Origin: Sphingobacterium sp. UBA2700
GTDB lineage: Bacteria > Bacteroidota > Bacteroidia > Sphingobacteriales > Sphingobacteriaceae
Assembly: GCA_002354335.1 (NCBI GenBank)
Contig: DELI01000005.1
Location: forward strand, 1-64,000
Reading direction: 5' to 3'
DNA length: 64,000 bases
A program made the translations under genes and the position numbers. How positions within the stretch are numbered: the first letter of the stretch is position 1; the number at the start of each line of letters is the position of its first letter. A model generated the notes under the pieces. The model was not told the DNA's origin and did not search any database. It saw only the letters and a list, made by a program, of their open reading frames with translations. Of this stretch, positions 8,015 to 17,232 are shown piece by piece.

Positions 8015-8881
8015 TTATTTCAGGGCTTGGCTTACTTCAATTGGTAAATCTGACTCTAAAATAGAGGCTCCGTCGGCAAAGACTGCTCTAAATTTTTCGG
8101 CGCGTTCTTCTTTGGTTGGAAGTTTATCGTAGGTCGGTGCTGATGAAATCATGCACATGACGCCTTTTTCGTGAAAGAATTTGTACATGTCTTGATTTGC
8201 CGCTTTTATCTCCGGGCCAATATAAACGATCATCCGATTAAAGGGCAATCCCGATTGAACGAATTTGTCTAAATCCTGTTGTGTTTTGATATGCATAGAG
8301 AGATACTGTTTTGGGTTCTTCTCCAGGTAGAATCTTGCTTGTTCGACATTGTGCACAGTTACCCATACCCAGGCATAGGCATTATGCTTTCTGATGATTT
8401 CAGCAGTCATCTCCATCGGAAGATCCTTTTTATCCAGGTTTAGGATGGTCTTTCCCTTCGCCCAGGTAATCATCTCCTCTAATGTATTGATCTTATATTT
8501 TGTTGCTTGCCCTTGCTTATCTTTCAGCTTCAGCTTCTTCAACTCTGCCCAAGTGTAGTCGATTACTTTTCCGGTTCCAGTAGTCGTACGGTCGAGTGTC
8601 GCGTCATGCACCATCACAGGGATACTGTCTTTCGTCAAGCGAGGGTCGATCTCAAAGATGGCTACCGTATGCTTCAGCACTTCCTTCATGGAAGGGATGG
8701 AGTTCTCAGGCATATGATTCTCAATCGTTCCTCTATGTCCGGAGATCACTTTCTTGTCCGAAGCATATTCGAAGTACTTGTACATCTCATCTACGGTTTT
8801 GAAGTTTAGCTTATGTAGCTTTTGGGCTGAGGCTTGAAGCGAAAGCATCAATATAGCGCCTGCAAAAAATAGTTTTTTCAT
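8015..8881 (-). CDS. Exported glycerophosphodiester phosphodiesterase family protein
   Basis: This 288-residue protein has a signal peptide (cleavage near ASA-Q) and a GDPD TIM barrel. The catalytic pattern is clear: GHRGTIENHMPENS (His-Arg near 49), EIDPRLT with acidic ligands, VMVHDATLDRTTTGTG (second catalytic His), and a later NLDKKD segment. Family members split glycerophosphodiesters into glycerol 3-phosphate and an alcohol; some degrade teichoic-acid-like polymers. It is the last gene of a run of six on this strand, 21 bases after the histidine phosphatase. Activity in the periplasm is likely. Confidence 0.88.
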   Translation of the reverse strand: MKKLFFAGAILMLSLQASAQKLHKLNFKTVDEMYKYFEYASDKKVISGHRGTIENHMPENSIPSMKEVLKHTVAIFEIDPRLTKDSIPVMVHDATLDRTTTGTGKVIDYTWAELKKLKLKDKQGQATKYKINTLEEMITWAKGKTILNLDKKDLPMEMTAEIIRKHNAYAWVWVTVHNVEQARFYLEKNPKQYLSMHIKTQQDLDKFVQSGLPFNRMIVYIGPEIKAANQDMYKFFHEKGVMCMISSAPTYDKLPTKEERAEKFRAVFADGASILESDLPIEVSQALK

Positions 8882-8902
8882 CAGGATTTTTTGTATGCGA
8901 AA

Positions 8903-9499
8903 TTAAGCATTCAGCTTTAACAAATTAAAACCTTTATGTTTATCCAATGTTATCAACGTAAGTGCAGAATTCTCTTGAACGATTTTTCTGTAGTTCTTCA
9001 AAGGCATTCCAAGTTGGCTCGACATGAATAAACGGTTGACGCCGTTGTGTCCAACAACGAGGATTGTTTTGCCATCATATTTATCCATCAACTCGTTATA
9101 GAAACTATTTAAGCGTTCAATGACTTGCTTGGCTGTTTCTCCTGTACGACCTGCTGCATGTTCTTCGGGATTGTAAAGCCAATTGTCCCAAGACTCCGGG
9201 TCTTCAGCAATAAATTCGTCGGAACGCTTCCCTTCCCAGTTACCGAAGTCTACTTCGATAAGGCGTTCGTCGGTTACAACGCGTGCTTCTTCGCCGGAAG
9301 CGATAGCTGCTGTATGCTTAGCGCGCTTTAACGGAGATGAAAAGATATGGTCGAAGCTAAAGTCTTTCAACAGCTCATTCATACGATTGGCCTGCTGAAG
9401 TCCTTTTTCAGTAAGTTCTATATCTGTTCTTCCGCAGTATTTATTTCCGTCAGCATTGTATGCAGTTTCACCGTGACGTAATAGGCAAATAGTAATCAT
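8903..9499 (-). CDS. Histidine phosphatase family protein
   Basis: This 198-residue cytoplasmic protein belongs to the phosphoglycerate mutase-like superfamily. It has the catalytic LLRHGETAYN at the N-terminus, the IFSSPLKRAKHTA arginine motif, EVDFGNWEGK, and the second histidine in VVGHNGVNR. Its ATG immediately follows the TAG of the upstream kinase gene, so translation is probably coupled. The position suggests that it dephosphorylates a sugar or polyol phosphate made or imported by this pathway. An alpha-ribazole phosphatase (CobC) role is possible but no cobalamin genes are nearby. Confidence 0.85.
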   Translation of the reverse strand: MITICLLRHGETAYNADGNKYCGRTDIELTEKGLQQANRMNELLKDFSFDHIFSSPLKRAKHTAAIASGEEARVVTDERLIEVDFGNWEGKRSDEFIAEDPESWDNWLYNPEEHAAGRTGETAKQVIERLNSFYNELMDKYDGKTILVVGHNGVNRLFMSSQLGMPLKNYRKIVQENSALTLITLDKHKGFNLLKLNA

Positions 9500-10933
9500 C
9501 TATAAATAATTTAAATCGCTAAGTTTCTGTTTAAATGCTAGGTATTGCTCTTCATAGGCTGCTAGCAATGTCGTGTCGGGCTGCACTTCCTTCTCAATTT
9601 GAGTCATCGCAGAAGCCGCTTCAATCAATGATGCATAAAAGGTATTGGATGCCGCCATAATTGCTGCACCAAATGCACCGCTTGCTTCTTTGCACTTGAA
9701 TATCGGCACATTCATCACCGAGGCTCTGATCTTCAGCCATACATCGGAATTACTGCCTCCACCGGCCGAATAAACCGCCTCTACCTTTTCTCCAGACAGG
9801 TCTTCGATGATCTCATAAGCCAGGCGCTCGATAAAAGCGACCCCTTCTAAGCCGGAGGTAAATAGTGCTGCTCTGCTTGCGTTTTCCGGAAAGAAAGCCC
9901 TAGCCTGAGGTGCCATAATAGGATATCTTTCCCCTTCTTGTTTTAAAGGCCAGGCAAGAAGCCCGGTAGGGATTAGCGTTTCTGCTTCCTCATTTAATTC
10001 TTGCAGATTTTCGGCGAAATCTAAGGATATCCAGTCAGCGCCGGTATTGCTGGCCCCACCGGGCATCCAATATCCTTCCGGATGACGGTGACTATATAAT
10101 CTTCCTAATGGATCGACCACATTGTTTTTCGTTACTCCCTTGATGACCAAGGTGGTTCCTATCGTCGTATTCCATGTACCTGGTCTAACAGCACCAGAGG
10201 CCATTTGCGTAGCACATCCGTCTGTCATCCCTACAACAACGTCGATACGCGGGATTCCCCAAGTCGCTGCTAGATCAGCATCGAGTTTGCCCACTACTGT
10301 GCCGGAAGGTACTACCTCCTGAAGCCAGCTAGGCTTTAAGCCGATTTCTTGAGTAACAAATACTGGCCACTCTAGCTTTTCAAGATCATATGCCGACTTT
10401 AAGACGTTGGTATAATCAGTAGTATGGTAATTGCCGCTAAACTTGCCAACGATATAATCCGAAGCATGAACCCAAAGGCTAATTTGTTCGGCCTTTTCTG
10501 GATAGGTTTCAACAAACCAAAGCATCTTAGAGATGCCGGAGGAGGCATTGAACCCGGTATACCCATCTTTCACATATTTGCTGGCAATTTCCTTGCAGCG
10601 CTTGCCCTGTTCTACCGAACGAGGATCGCTGTACATAATCGCATCATGCAAAGGTTTTAAGTCCTTATCCAGTGGGATAACCGTGCCTGAGGTCGATGTA
10701 ACAGATAGGGCGAGGATATCGGATTTGTTGATATGCGCAGGCAAAGAACTAATCAGATCAGCCATCATTTCCTGGCAATCTTGCCACCATAAGTCTGGAG
10801 ATTGTTCCTCTCTGAATCTGTCGTCTAAGTCGAACTTACGCGCATCAGATGCGATCAGTTTACCTTGTTGATCTACCAATACAATTCTTGCTCCCTGCGT
10901 TCCGACGTCTACTCCGAAGAAATATTTGTTCAT
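9500..10933 (-). CDS. FGGY-family carbohydrate kinase (XylB-like)
   Basis: This 477-residue kinase has both FGGY domains. The N-terminal domain starts FGVDVGTQGARIVLVDQQG, with TSGTVIPLD and SDPRSVEQG. The domain junction carries VVGMTDGCATQMASGAV and GTWNTTIGTTLVIKG. The C-terminal domain has EGVAFIERLAYE and the ATP-site AGGGSNSDVWLKIRASVM followed by EASGAFGAA. Such enzymes phosphorylate pentuloses, hexuloses or polyols. The gene is contiguous (stop next to start) with a second kinase upstream and a phosphatase downstream. The substrate is unknown. Confidence 0.88.
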   Translation of the reverse strand: MNKYFFGVDVGTQGARIVLVDQQGKLIASDARKFDLDDRFREEQSPDLWWQDCQEMMADLISSLPAHINKSDILALSVTSTSGTVIPLDKDLKPLHDAIMYSDPRSVEQGKRCKEIASKYVKDGYTGFNASSGISKMLWFVETYPEKAEQISLWVHASDYIVGKFSGNYHTTDYTNVLKSAYDLEKLEWPVFVTQEIGLKPSWLQEVVPSGTVVGKLDADLAATWGIPRIDVVVGMTDGCATQMASGAVRPGTWNTTIGTTLVIKGVTKNNVVDPLGRLYSHRHPEGYWMPGGASNTGADWISLDFAENLQELNEEAETLIPTGLLAWPLKQEGERYPIMAPQARAFFPENASRAALFTSGLEGVAFIERLAYEIIEDLSGEKVEAVYSAGGGSNSDVWLKIRASVMNVPIFKCKEASGAFGAAIMAASNTFYASLIEAASAMTQIEKEVQPDTTLLAAYEEQYLAFKQKLSDLNYL

Positions 10934-12382
10934 CTATGCTCCTACTTGTTTAAAGGTTTTACGCGCATTTTTCCACTCCAAATACAATTGCTCGAATTCT
11001 TCATGGTCTTGCGGATGGATTTCTTCTAACAGCTCAGGGCTGATGTTCGGTACGTGCAAGGCGTCATTACATACGAATACGCCTCCAAGTACAGAAGCCT
11101 GGCGGAATGTATCGCGTATTTTGATGCTCTTGCCGAATAGATTGGCGATAAACTGACGTAACTTGCGGCTTTCTACTCCACCGCCACATGCCCAGATATA
11201 AGATTCGTTATGCGGCGAAACCGCGCATAAGAACTTGTAGTTTTCGTAGATGCTGCATGCGATATCCCAAAGAATAGCGAATACAAAGCTGCCACGCGTT
11301 AGTTGATGCGATACTGGCGCATTGAAAATAAAACCACCTTTGGTCAAGGGTTCTTCCTCATCGGCAATTAGTGACCCTAATGAGGCAACACATTGCGAAT
11401 AGGTAGCATCCTCTAATTCACGCTCAATAACATCATAACCTTCGTTTGGATAGAAGATTTCTTTCAGACGCTGATAGTTCAATCCGGTAACACCGGCATT
11501 CGCTTCCAGGATGAAGTTATGCTCGTCGATATGACGGCTTGTCCAAGTGCGTTGATCCTCATCTTTCTCATAGGTATCTACGATCTTGATGATCGGAGTC
11601 GTCGTTCCTGAAACAATGACTACGTCGTTTGCAGAAGGATCCATACTACGGATTGCCAGCTGCGTATCTCCTCCCCCAACAACAACGGCAGCTTCCGCGT
11701 TGATAGCTAAGGTATTTGCCACCTCTGGAAGGATAGTTCCAAGAACAGAGGTAGCATTTTTCAATTGTGGCAATATGTTAGCTGGAAGTTGAAATAAATC
11801 CAGCAAGATGTTACTCCATTGTTTTTTCTCTACATCGTAAAGCAACGTTTCGGATGCTTGAGAATGCTCGTAGCATGTAACGCCCGAGAACTTATACTGA
11901 ATCCAGTCGCTAATGCTCATGACGCAAGCTATTTTATCGAAAAGATCCGGATAGACTTCCCTTACGCCAACTAATTTAAAAGCGGAGAATAGCGAAGTCG
12001 GATAACGCCCTGATAAGTTGTAAACTGTATCCTTATCTGTCAGATCTTTTTCCCATTTACGCCCTCTATGATCGATATTAGGCATACCAAGTAGGGAGTT
12101 ACCCTCGGCGTCAATAACAACAATCCCTTCGCGTTGGCTGGTCGCTGTAATGGCGTTAATTTTAACATCACCTGCTTCAGCCAGTGCATCTTTTGCAAGA
12201 TGCAGGATCTGATCCCAAAGCTCATTTGGATTAAAGAAGATGGATTCTTCGTAGTTCGTATCGGACTCGTAATGAACATTCTCGCGTTTGATACTTAAGA
12301 TTTCCCCGCTAGGAGTTGCTACCCCAACACGAGCATTACCCGTACCAATATCTACTATTAAATAGGCTTCTTTTTGTGCCAT
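10934..12382 (-). CDS. FGGY-family carbohydrate kinase (LsrK-like)
   Basis: This 482-residue kinase starts YLIVDIGTGNARVGV. It carries ATSQREGIVVID, VMSISDWIQYKFSG and VVVGGGDTQLA, features that look more like autoinducer-2 kinase LsrK than xylulokinase. The C-terminal ACGGGVESRKLRQFIANLFG is the usual ATP-site motif. No lsr transporter or LsrF/G processing genes lie nearby, so an AI-2 role is doubtful. It more probably phosphorylates a short-chain sugar or polyol in this pathway. It starts two bases after the dehydrogenase gene ends, and its stop abuts the next kinase start. Confidence 0.85.
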   Translation of the reverse strand: MAQKEAYLIVDIGTGNARVGVATPSGEILSIKRENVHYESDTNYEESIFFNPNELWDQILHLAKDALAEAGDVKINAITATSQREGIVVIDAEGNSLLGMPNIDHRGRKWEKDLTDKDTVYNLSGRYPTSLFSAFKLVGVREVYPDLFDKIACVMSISDWIQYKFSGVTCYEHSQASETLLYDVEKKQWSNILLDLFQLPANILPQLKNATSVLGTILPEVANTLAINAEAAVVVGGGDTQLAIRSMDPSANDVVIVSGTTTPIIKIVDTYEKDEDQRTWTSRHIDEHNFILEANAGVTGLNYQRLKEIFYPNEGYDVIERELEDATYSQCVASLGSLIADEEEPLTKGGFIFNAPVSHQLTRGSFVFAILWDIACSIYENYKFLCAVSPHNESYIWACGGGVESRKLRQFIANLFGKSIKIRDTFRQASVLGGVFVCNDALHVPNISPELLEEIHPQDHEEFEQLYLEWKNARKTFKQVGA

Positions 12383-12384
12383 GA

Positions 12385-13395
12385 TTATTGAATCGTTGTT
12401 TTATCTAAAACTGCTTTGTTAACCAGTTGTTTTATCGATTTATTGCCATTGATAAAGAACTCACGCAGGTTATTGTTCATAATAAACGCATGGTGATCCT
12501 CTACCTCATGCGTTGCACCGGCGATATGCGGTGTTGCCAACACGTTTTTGTTCAAGATCATTTTATAGTCGATCTCATCAGGTGGTTCGTTGTAGAATAC
12601 ATCCAACACAGCTCCTCTGATTTTACCATTCTCGATGATGTCTAGCAAATCCTCACGATTAACAACCGTTGCACGTGCCGTATTGACAAAGATAGAGTCT
12701 GATTTCATCAATGAAAGGTATTTCTTGTCGATCATACCTTTGGTCTCATTAGTTACCGGCAAGTGGATACCGACTACGTCGCACTCCGCAAATAACTCAT
12801 CCAATTCTACCTTTTTGAAGTCTGTATTTTCATCCGTGTAATATGGATCAAAGTAATAGATTTCACATGGGAAATTGACAAGCATACGCGCGATGTGCTG
12901 TCCGACTGCTCCGAATCCTACCATACCAACGCGCTTGCCAGCCAATTCATTGCCCTTAAATTGCAAGTATGAGGTATGTGCGCCTTCGCCCCAGTTCTTG
13001 CCTTCCAACCAGTTGATACCTGGGATGGTATTACGCATCAAGGTGATCACATTAGCAATAAACATCTCGGCAACCGCTTGCGCATTTCTTGCCGGCGTAT
13101 TGAATACCGGTATTCCCAATTCGGTAGCAACTGCTAGATCGATATTAGAAGGTGTTCCGCGGCAAATTCCTACGAATTTTAATTCAGGATTCGCACGTAA
13201 TACATCAGCAGTGATTTCATCATGTTCAGAAATCAAGGCATCAACTCCCGTTTCCTGGATCAATGCACTTAACTCTTCAGGATTATATGCGCGTCCATGA
13301 GGTTTCCATGAACGGTAAACAACTTCATCAAAAAGGCCTTCCAACTCTTTCAAAGCTTTCGCATTCTCGTAAGGCGCTGTAAGTAATACTTTCAT
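12385..13395 (-). CDS. D-isomer-specific 2-hydroxyacid dehydrogenase
   Basis: This 336-residue NAD(P)-dependent enzyme has the usual two-domain arrangement. The dinucleotide motif is GMVGFGAVGQHIARML (about residues 156-171). FCRGTP, NTARATVVNREDLL, the catalytic Arg/Glu pair and the terminal PHIAGATHE with its catalytic His follow the family pattern. Relatives include phosphoglycerate, glyoxylate and phosphonate dehydrogenases. Its position between a polyol-type permease and two kinases suggests oxidation or reduction of a sugar-acid or phosphorylated acid intermediate. The substrate is unknown. Confidence 0.88.
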   Translation of the reverse strand: MKVLLTAPYENAKALKELEGLFDEVVYRSWKPHGRAYNPEELSALIQETGVDALISEHDEITADVLRANPELKFVGICRGTPSNIDLAVATELGIPVFNTPARNAQAVAEMFIANVITLMRNTIPGINWLEGKNWGEGAHTSYLQFKGNELAGKRVGMVGFGAVGQHIARMLVNFPCEIYYFDPYYTDENTDFKKVELDELFAECDVVGIHLPVTNETKGMIDKKYLSLMKSDSIFVNTARATVVNREDLLDIIENGKIRGAVLDVFYNEPPDEIDYKMILNKNVLATPHIAGATHEVEDHHAFIMNNNLREFFINGNKSIKQLVNKAVLDKTTIQ

Positions 13396-13427
13396 AATTA
13401 TTCTATACTATTCTAAACTATTTATTG

Positions 13428-14660
13428 TTAATTGTGTGATTCTACTTCTTTTGGAATGGTGATAAACTTGGTCAATACAGCGCTGACTAAATACAGTCCT
13501 GCCAAAACCCAGATAACGCCCGCACTTCCAATGGTGCTAATTAATAATCCGACGATTGCCGGTCCGACAAATACCGGTAGACCTGCCCCTAAATTGAGGA
13601 TAGCCATCGCAGCTCCCTTATCTTCTTTAACAAGCGAAGGAACAAGTGCTGATAATGGAACATATCCTGCGAGCAATGCACCCCATGCGATACCAGCGGC
13701 CATTACCGCCCAATAACTCCCCCCAAACCAAATCGGTGAATAATAAAACAAGACTGTCGTGATAGCGCATCCTACGCCACCAAACCACATGATGGTATTC
13801 TGCCATCCTAAGCGGTCGCCAACAAATCCGAAGATCAGATTGAAGATGATGTTACTGGTGAAGATGGTCCCCCATATCTGCAACCATTCTTTCGTGTCGA
13901 AGCCATGCTCTGCCATATATAGCGGAAGGAATACGGGAAATGCAAATTGCGCTGTCGTGTTGATGACACGCACAATACCGCCGATCAATACCTTTGGTTC
14001 CTTCTTAACGATGGTTAATCCGTTGCTCAGTTCTTGCATCTTAGAACCTTTGGAAGCTTTTGTTTCGAACTTATCGCGGTTTAAAATCAATGCAAAGAAC
14101 GCCCCGACCAATACCCATAAGATTGAACTCCATAAGGTATTTTCATATCCCCATCGCTCCAATGCCCAACTGGAATAATAGGCTCCCAATACATTTAATC
14201 CACCTGTAAATACAAACCAAAACCATCCGACTGCCCGACCTAAGATATCTTGTGGCGCTTTATAGGTTATCCAAACCATGAACGAATAAGCAAACAACGG
14301 ATATCCAAATCCTCTGATTGCGTAAAAGAACAACATGGATGTGTAGTCTAATTTCGCCATCCCCATACCCACAAAACCTATCGTACCGATGATGTAAAGT
14401 AGAAGTCCCATGGCCATCGCCTTTCTTGGTCCATAACTTTCGGCTAATACGCCGGAAAACCAAGAAGAGATTGCTATGGTAATTCCATACACCGTAAATA
14501 GTAGCGAGGATTGTTCGATGGACATGCCATGTTCAATCAGATAAGGACTCAGCCATCCCTGCTCGACGCCGTCCCCCATCATAAAAATCAGAATACCTAA
14601 GTATCCCCACTTTAAATTGCTAGGTATACCCAGCCTGTTCATTAAATTGTTTTGTGCCAT
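13428..14660 (-). CDS. MFS transporter, RbtT/DalT/CsbX-like
   Basis: This 410-residue inner-membrane protein has about 12 hydrophobic segments. Its N-terminal region GDGVEQGWLSPYLIEHG is characteristic of the RbtT/DalT/CsbX branch of the major facilitator superfamily, whose studied members move ribitol and D-arabitol. GPRKAMAMG is the loop 2-3 motif. It is the first gene of the six-gene run ending with the glycerophosphodiesterase, 32 bases upstream of the dehydrogenase gene. Polyol or sugar-alcohol import is the best guess. Confidence 0.85.
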   Translation of the reverse strand: MAQNNLMNRLGIPSNLKWGYLGILIFMMGDGVEQGWLSPYLIEHGMSIEQSSLLFTVYGITIAISSWFSGVLAESYGPRKAMAMGLLLYIIGTIGFVGMGMAKLDYTSMLFFYAIRGFGYPLFAYSFMVWITYKAPQDILGRAVGWFWFVFTGGLNVLGAYYSSWALERWGYENTLWSSILWVLVGAFFALILNRDKFETKASKGSKMQELSNGLTIVKKEPKVLIGGIVRVINTTAQFAFPVFLPLYMAEHGFDTKEWLQIWGTIFTSNIIFNLIFGFVGDRLGWQNTIMWFGGVGCAITTVLFYYSPIWFGGSYWAVMAAGIAWGALLAGYVPLSALVPSLVKEDKGAAMAILNLGAGLPVFVGPAIVGLLISTIGSAGVIWVLAGLYLVSAVLTKFITIPKEVESHN

Positions 14661-14751
14661 TAGGTTTAGTATTGTAATTGGTTGATGTAAATATGCTATC
14701 TAAAATAAATAAAAATTAACAAAATATAATATTTTAAAAGTAATCAGACCC

Positions 14752-14788
14752 AAAAAAAGGAAAAGTGGGCTATAAAGAACGCTTTTCC
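14752..14788 (-). terminator. Terminator of the EEP hydrolase operon
   Basis: GGAAAAG at 14759-14765 pairs with CTTTTCC at 14782-14788. The A-run at 14752-14758 gives a T-run on the minus strand. It separates the upper operon (MFS, FAD oxidoreductase, EEP protein) from the permease/kinase run. Confidence 0.8.
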
Positions 14789-14859
14789 GTTTATTTAATT
14801 CAAGTAGTTTACAAAATAAAACCTACTCGCTTGCACACTACATCAACCTCAGTTCAGGA

Positions 14860-15789
14860 CTAGATATAATTAATATCTGCTGACAAAAACCAATGGTCAC
14901 TGGGCACAATATTCTTCCATCGATCTTTTATGATAACCGACTTCGACGCACTCAATGGACCTTTAATGAATATGAAATCGATCTTCTTCGCTTTGGCATT
15001 TCGTTCAGCATCATCCGGACGGAATGCATTGGTCGTTCCTTCAGGTTTTGCATCACCATTGCTCAATACATAGCTATCTTTCCATCCCGCATTGATGATC
15101 TCGGGATAAAGACCGGCGCCATATCCATTGTTGAAATCTCCGGTAAGTATCTGCGGAAAGTCATCTTGATATTGCGCTGCTTCCTCTAGTACTACTTTGA
15201 TCTGACCTAGCTTTGCTTCATTGCTAACATGATCCAGATGTAAGTTGATCAGTCGGATTTCTCTGTTCGTTTTTTTATCCAGCAGTCGCACCCAGCTACA
15301 GTTTCTCGCTCTCGCACTTCCCCAGGAGATACTTCCTGCAATCAGTGGAGTTTCGGATAACCAATACCCTCCTGCTGTGATCAATTCAAAGCGCTTCTTG
15401 GAAAAAAGAATAGGGTTTTTCGCAATCCCATGATAGCCTTCTTTGAACTTATCCATCTCCGGACCGTCAAATCCAAAAGCAAAATAGTCTTTTAGATCAT
15501 TCTTTAAATCTAAGAACTGATTTCTAAGAACTTCCTGAAAACCGATCAAGTCGGCTTGCTGTTTCTTAATTACCTGGATACAGGCTTCACGTCGATGTTG
15601 CCAACCCAGTCCTTTCTCATTATCTTCCGGTAAATCCACTCGGATATTGCAAGAGAGCACGCGGATACCAACATTTGCTTTGCGCGAATCCAGTGCAAGC
15701 GCCTGGCTAGAGCCTAGTAAAGGCAGGCTTGCCAGAAGGCCCGCCTGCTTTATAAAGTTTCTCCTTGAAGAGTTCTTAAAATCATTCAT
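14860..15789 (-). CDS. Exported endonuclease/exonuclease/phosphatase (EEP) family hydrolase
   Basis: This 309-residue protein begins with a twin-arginine-like signal (SSRRNFIKQAG, then ASLPLLGSSQALA). The mature part is an EEP fold: VLSCNIRVD (Asn), ADLIGFQEVL (Glu metal ligand), INLHLDHVSNEAK, LTGDFNNGYG (Asp/Asn) and PSDHWFLSADI (catalytic His). The family contains sphingomyelinases, inositol-phosphate phosphatases and nucleases. Its neighbours suggest a phosphodiester or phosphomonoester substrate in a nutrient pathway. Folding before export by Tat is inferred from the signal. Confidence 0.85.
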   Translation of the reverse strand: MNDFKNSSRRNFIKQAGLLASLPLLGSSQALALDSRKANVGIRVLSCNIRVDLPEDNEKGLGWQHRREACIQVIKKQQADLIGFQEVLRNQFLDLKNDLKDYFAFGFDGPEMDKFKEGYHGIAKNPILFSKKRFELITAGGYWLSETPLIAGSISWGSARARNCSWVRLLDKKTNREIRLINLHLDHVSNEAKLGQIKVVLEEAAQYQDDFPQILTGDFNNGYGAGLYPEIINAGWKDSYVLSNGDAKPEGTTNAFRPDDAERNAKAKKIDFIFIKGPLSASKSVIIKDRWKNIVPSDHWFLSADINYI

Positions 15790-15804
15790 AGGATTTATTA
15801 TTTA

Positions 15805-17199
15805 TTATGCGTTTGCTGCAGTTTCTTCGCCCAAGTAAGCACCTGAGTTGATAAGTTCTGCACGTAATTCTGCCACATCTACTTCCGATGGTGATACACC
15901 CTTACGAACAGCTAATTTCGCTGCACGACCTGCTGCCTCACCCATAGCCATACATGGAGCCATTACGCGAATCGCAGACATCGCCTCATGTGTAGTCGAG
16001 ATCGAACGACCTGCTACCAATAAGTTCTTCACTTTTTGCGGAACCAATGATCTGTATGGGATATCATAACTATCGCCACACCAAGTCAAGGTACAACCGC
16101 CACCTTCGGGATGGTGAATATCTAATGGATAACTCGCTACAGCCACCGCATCATCAAATCTGCGGCAACCTAAGATGTCATCCGCTGTCATCACGTAGTT
16201 TCCTACAATGCGACGAGTTTCACGAATACCTAAGAAAGGCGCCATTTTAGTAAAATGCGAATTCTCAAATCCTGGAACATACTCCTGCAAATAGCGTTGG
16301 ATCTCTTCAACTTGCTTACGGCCTTCAATTTCACCGAAAGTTAAACTTTCTGGATTAGTACCATCAACACCGTTGATACGCGACATATTCACCCATACTT
16401 CGCCCTCACGCAAACCTGTAATCAGGATTGTACGCTCAACTGGAAGGTGATATCCTGCCTGACGAGCTTTTTCCATCACACTGCGAAGACCTACCACGAT
16501 GAACTGATGATTCTGTCCGAAGTATTCCGCAGGAATGAAATCCGTTAAATATGTTCTAGGTTCTTCAGCAATCGACATACGCAGTTTGTCGGTATCCACA
16601 TTTGCCATACAGAACATCAAGGTCGGTGGCTGCGCGCCTCCAACTTCATTCCCTTGCTCACATTCTACACCAGCTTTGTAAGCAACATCCGCATCACCTG
16701 TACAGTCAATAACCGTCTTAGCCAATATCACTTCTCTACCTGATTTGCTTTCAATGATTACACCTTTCAGCTCATCACCTTCCATTACAACTCCTGCCGA
16801 GAAGACATACAGCAATACTTTAACGCCTGCTTCCTCCAACACTTTCAGACCAACATTCTTTACAGCTTCGGGTTCAACTAAAGTTAAACTCATGTGCAAA
16901 GGACATGGACGGTGCTCCGAAGCAGCATCAACTTCTTTCAATCTGTCGATAAACTTCTGTGGCAAACCTTTAATGATCTGATTTCCTTTCTGACCAAGGA
17001 AACCTAGAATAGGCAAACCAATCGTCATATTACCACCCACAAAACTACGGTTATCGATTAATGCAACCTTCAAACCATCAGATGCGGCCGCTTGAGCTGC
17101 AATGATACCTGCAGGTCCGCCACCAACAACCAATACATCCACATCCATACGAACCGGCGTCTCTCTCGCGGGCTCAAGAATAGTCTTTACTTCTCCCAT
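15805..17199 (-). CDS. FAD-dependent oxidoreductase (PF12831-like)
   Basis: This 464-residue flavoprotein has a Rossmann FAD-binding motif at VLVVGGGPAGIIAAQAA (about residues 23-39), followed by DNRSFVGGNMTIGLP. VIDCTGDADVAYKAG and the C-terminal NLLVAGRSISTTHEAM, with MAPCMAMGEAAG, complete the FAD-dependent oxidoreductase family pattern. Relatives are frequent in Bacteroidota sugar-utilisation loci, usually without known reaction. No signal peptide is visible. It lies between the ExuT-like permease and the EEP hydrolase in one operon. Confidence 0.85.
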   Translation of the reverse strand: MGEVKTILEPARETPVRMDVDVLVVGGGPAGIIAAQAAASDGLKVALIDNRSFVGGNMTIGLPILGFLGQKGNQIIKGLPQKFIDRLKEVDAASEHRPCPLHMSLTLVEPEAVKNVGLKVLEEAGVKVLLYVFSAGVVMEGDELKGVIIESKSGREVILAKTVIDCTGDADVAYKAGVECEQGNEVGGAQPPTLMFCMANVDTDKLRMSIAEEPRTYLTDFIPAEYFGQNHQFIVVGLRSVMEKARQAGYHLPVERTILITGLREGEVWVNMSRINGVDGTNPESLTFGEIEGRKQVEEIQRYLQEYVPGFENSHFTKMAPFLGIRETRRIVGNYVMTADDILGCRRFDDAVAVASYPLDIHHPEGGGCTLTWCGDSYDIPYRSLVPQKVKNLLVAGRSISTTHEAMSAIRVMAPCMAMGEAAGRAAKLAVRKGVSPSEVDVAELRAELINSGAYLGEETAANA

Positions 17200-17232
17200 G
17201 TCGAATTATAAATAATATTTTAAATCTTTTAA

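Noticed and set aside
10934..12382. Autoinducer-2 kinase LsrK in a quorum-sensing locus
   Set aside because: Sequence resembles LsrK, but no lsr transporter or processing genes lie nearby, and the neighbours indicate sugar or polyol use.
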